A stretch of DNA of 5,920 nt from an uncultured Austwickia sp. (GTDB taxonomy: Bacteria > Actinomycetota > Actinomycetes > Actinomycetales > Dermatophilaceae): contig CAKUSI010000247.1 of assembly GCA_934678955.1 (NCBI GenBank), positions 1 to 5,920 of the forward strand. Direction: 5' to 3'. Each line of letters opens with the position of its first letter. The stretch's first letter is position 1. Shown one piece after another: positions 4,849 through 5,920 of the stretch. The notes under the pieces are model-generated. The model ran no database searches. It was not told the origin of the DNA and saw nothing but the letters and a program-made list of their open reading frames with translations. The position numbers and the translations under genes are program-made.

Positions 4849-5445
4849 TCAGGGCCCTCGTCGTAGTGCGCTGGCAGCTCGGGCAACTGGTGAAAGGGCC
4901 TGGACGAAGGTCCGAGCGTCCTGAGATGCCAAGCCGGGGATCTGGAGCACGTAGCGTCCGAAGATCGAGCCGATGACCAAGGTGAGCAGGGCAGTGGCTC
5001 GAGCCGGCCCTTCAACACCGCCGAAATATTCAACGAGCCGCTCGCGAAGCTCCTTGTCGATGTACTCGATGAAGGTGTTGCGTACGTCCTCATCCGCAAG
5101 GGCGAGTCGCACCAGGTCGGCTAGAGCGTGAGTGAACTCGGGCCGTTCCCAGACGGCCACGACACGAGGCATCAGGCGTTCACCTAACGTCGCCGGGTCG
5201 CCGGGAAGTGCCGCTTCCAGCACCGCCGACGGTGCGACTTCGAGCGCCATCGCTCGTGCGAATAGCCCCTTCTTCGAGCCGAAGTGGTAGCTGATCAGCG
5301 CCACGTCGCATTCGGCTCTGTCGGCGACGGCACGCAGGGTGGTGCGCTGGTACCCGTTGGCCAGGAGGAGGGGTCCGGCAGCTGCGAGGATGCGTTCCCG
5401 ACCATCAGCACTGCCGCGCGGCGGGCGGCCTCGTCGTTTATTCAT
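4849..5445 (-). CDS. TetR-family transcriptional repressor
   Basis: Protein of 198 residues with a basic N-terminus (KRRGRPPRG) and a TetR HTH at about 19-62: RILAAAGPLLLANGYQRTT, then LRAVADRAECDVALISYHFGSKKGLF, with the classic Y-H-F-x-S-K-x-x-L end. The C-terminal ~130 residues are helical and of the less conserved ligand-sensing type. I chose ATG 5445 because TetR proteins of this kind begin just before the basic stretch; an in-frame GTG at 5475 would add ten Pro/Gly-containing residues and also lacks a Shine-Dalgarno. TAGACT on the minus strand (5459-5454) lies 8 bases before ATG 5445, so a leaderless mRNA is plausible. It is divergent from the ABC ATPase gene 41 bases away and convergent with the AraC-like gene. 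By the usual pattern it represses that exporter and is released by its substrate; the ligand is unknown. Confidence 0.88.
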   Translation of the reverse strand: MNKRRGRPPRGSADGRERILAAAGPLLLANGYQRTTLRAVADRAECDVALISYHFGSKKGLFARAMALEVAPSAVLEAALPGDPATLGERLMPRVVAVWERPEFTHALADLVRLALADEDVRNTFIEYIDKELRERLVEYFGGVEGPARATALLTLVIGSIFGRYVLQIPGLASQDARTFVQALSPVARAASALRRGP

Positions 5446-5486
5446 CAATCTAGAGTCTACGGGGCCAGCCGGCACACAGTGGGGAC
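5446..5486. promoter_or_regulatory. Divergent tetR/ABC control region with short palindrome
   Basis: Only 41 bases separate the divergent starts, so the promoters must overlap. TAGAgTCTA (5451-5459) is a perfect 4+1+4 palindrome overlapping the candidate -10 of the repressor gene, and could be half of, or a core of, its operator. It is shorter than a typical TetR operator, so the call is tentative. Confidence 0.35.
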
Positions 5487-5867
5487 ATGACCAGAGCAGA
5501 AACTGTGAGTGACTCGGCGATCCACTTGACCGGGGTCAATGTCGAGTTCGCCAGGCGCCGGAACACGCCCTTCCGTGCCCTGACTGACCTTCGCCTTCGC
5601 GCAGCACGTGGAGAGGTGACCTGTCTGTTGGGGCCCAACGGTTCGGGCAAGACGACACTGATCAACGTGCTCACCGGACTCCTGTCTCCGACGACCGGCG
5701 ACATCGACGTCCTCGGGCTTGATCCGCGCAGGAACCGCACGGCGCTACTTCGACGGGTTGCCCTCGTCCCCCAGGAAACTGCCGTGTATCCCGAGCTCAC
5801 TGCGCGAGAGAACCTCAAGTTTCATGCCCGCTACTACGGTGTACCCGGAAGATGTCAAGCAGTCTGA
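5487..5867 (+). pseudogene. ABC-type drug exporter ATPase (DrrA-like), 3'-truncated
   Basis: The first ~121 residues of an ATP-binding subunit of an ABC-2 type exporter, the kind that pairs with a separate membrane permease to pump drugs or lipids. Visible are the Walker A P-loop GPNGSGKTT (49-57), the Q-loop glutamine in LVPQET (Q96), and the following YPELTARENLKFHARYYGVPG (101-121) typical of the DrrA/NodI group. After that the frame reads RCQAV and stops at 5867. The ABC signature, Walker B, H-loop and C-terminal half of the usual ~300 residues are missing, so no active ATPase can be made. ATG 5487 has only a weak GGGGA just upstream. Homology ends near 5849. Either a mobile element has inserted, or a one-base shift has occurred: DVKQ can be read in the next frame (from 5851) before that frame also loses similarity and stops. 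The permease gene would lie beyond the window. Confidence 0.8.
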
Positions 5868-5920
5868 GACACGTCCCATTACGCGGTCTGTATGAGGGCC
5901 TCCGGTGAGGGCTGGTTGAT
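5853..5920. other. Unassigned junction sequence, possibly the end of another mobile element
   Basis: From about 5853 (beginning TGTCAAGCAGTCTGAG) the sequence stops resembling an ABC ATPase in any frame and shows no coding pattern of its own. A TG-starting end abutting an abruptly interrupted gene is what an insertion sequence terminus looks like. However, the second end and any transposase lie outside the window, so neither the family nor the exact boundary can be assigned. Confidence 0.3.

Noticed and set aside
1344..4858. AGGGCCCT palindrome at 1344-1351 and 4851-4858
   Set aside because: An 8-base GC palindrome seen twice far apart is expected by chance at this base composition; surroundings do not match.
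1..5920. CRISPR arrays, tRNA or rRNA genes
   Set aside because: No regularly spaced repeats, and no recognisable tRNA arms or rRNA sequence seen on either strand.

Overview
The window comes from a high-GC actinomycete and looks like part of a conjugative plasmid or integrative element. The evidence is a beta-clamp gene whose codons end almost entirely in G or C, actinobacterial-type relaxase and Erm sequences, a leaderless-looking promoter, and an actinobacterial IS256-family element. The erm-tetR half has visibly more mixed third positions than the dnaN end, so the window reads as a mosaic assembled by transfer and insertion. The genus cannot be fixed from this sequence.

Layout. (1) 1-1371: a GC-rich hairpin, then a DnaN-like sliding clamp (118-1326, +) with a weak terminator-like inverted repeat after it. 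(2) 1385-2794: a complete IS256-family insertion sequence with about 30-bp imperfect terminal inverted repeats and an apparently intact DDE transposase on the minus strand. (3) 2795-3062: the first ~89 codons of a MobF/TraA-type conjugative relaxase (minus strand). The gene is cut off by the IS and its remainder does not appear on the far side. (4) 3063-3291: about 230 bp without a convincing gene, containing two inverted repeats that may belong to the relaxase/oriT region. (5) 3292-4732: a resistance operon. It has a promoter-like -10 box, a 14-codon leader peptide with the RLR macrolide-stalling motif, an attenuator that can hide the ribosome-binding site, an Erm 23S rRNA methyltransferase of the Erm(X) type, and a translationally coupled AraC-type HTH-only protein. 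(6) 4733-4848: a short convergent gap with no convincing feature. (7) 4849-5867: a TetR-family repressor divergent from an ABC-exporter ATPase gene that stops abruptly after the Q-loop. The last ~65 bases no longer look like the ATPase and may be the end of another mobile element.

How it fits together. Erm would methylate A2058 of 23S rRNA and give resistance to macrolides, lincosamides and streptogramin B. Its expression is probably induced by macrolides stalling a ribosome on the leader peptide. The TetR/ABC pair is the remnant of a drug-export module. The relaxase fragment and the extra clamp point to a once mobile replicon in which IS256-type activity has deleted transfer functions. The best candidates for something little described are the HTH-only AraC protein coupled to an attenuated erm, and the detailed leader structure.
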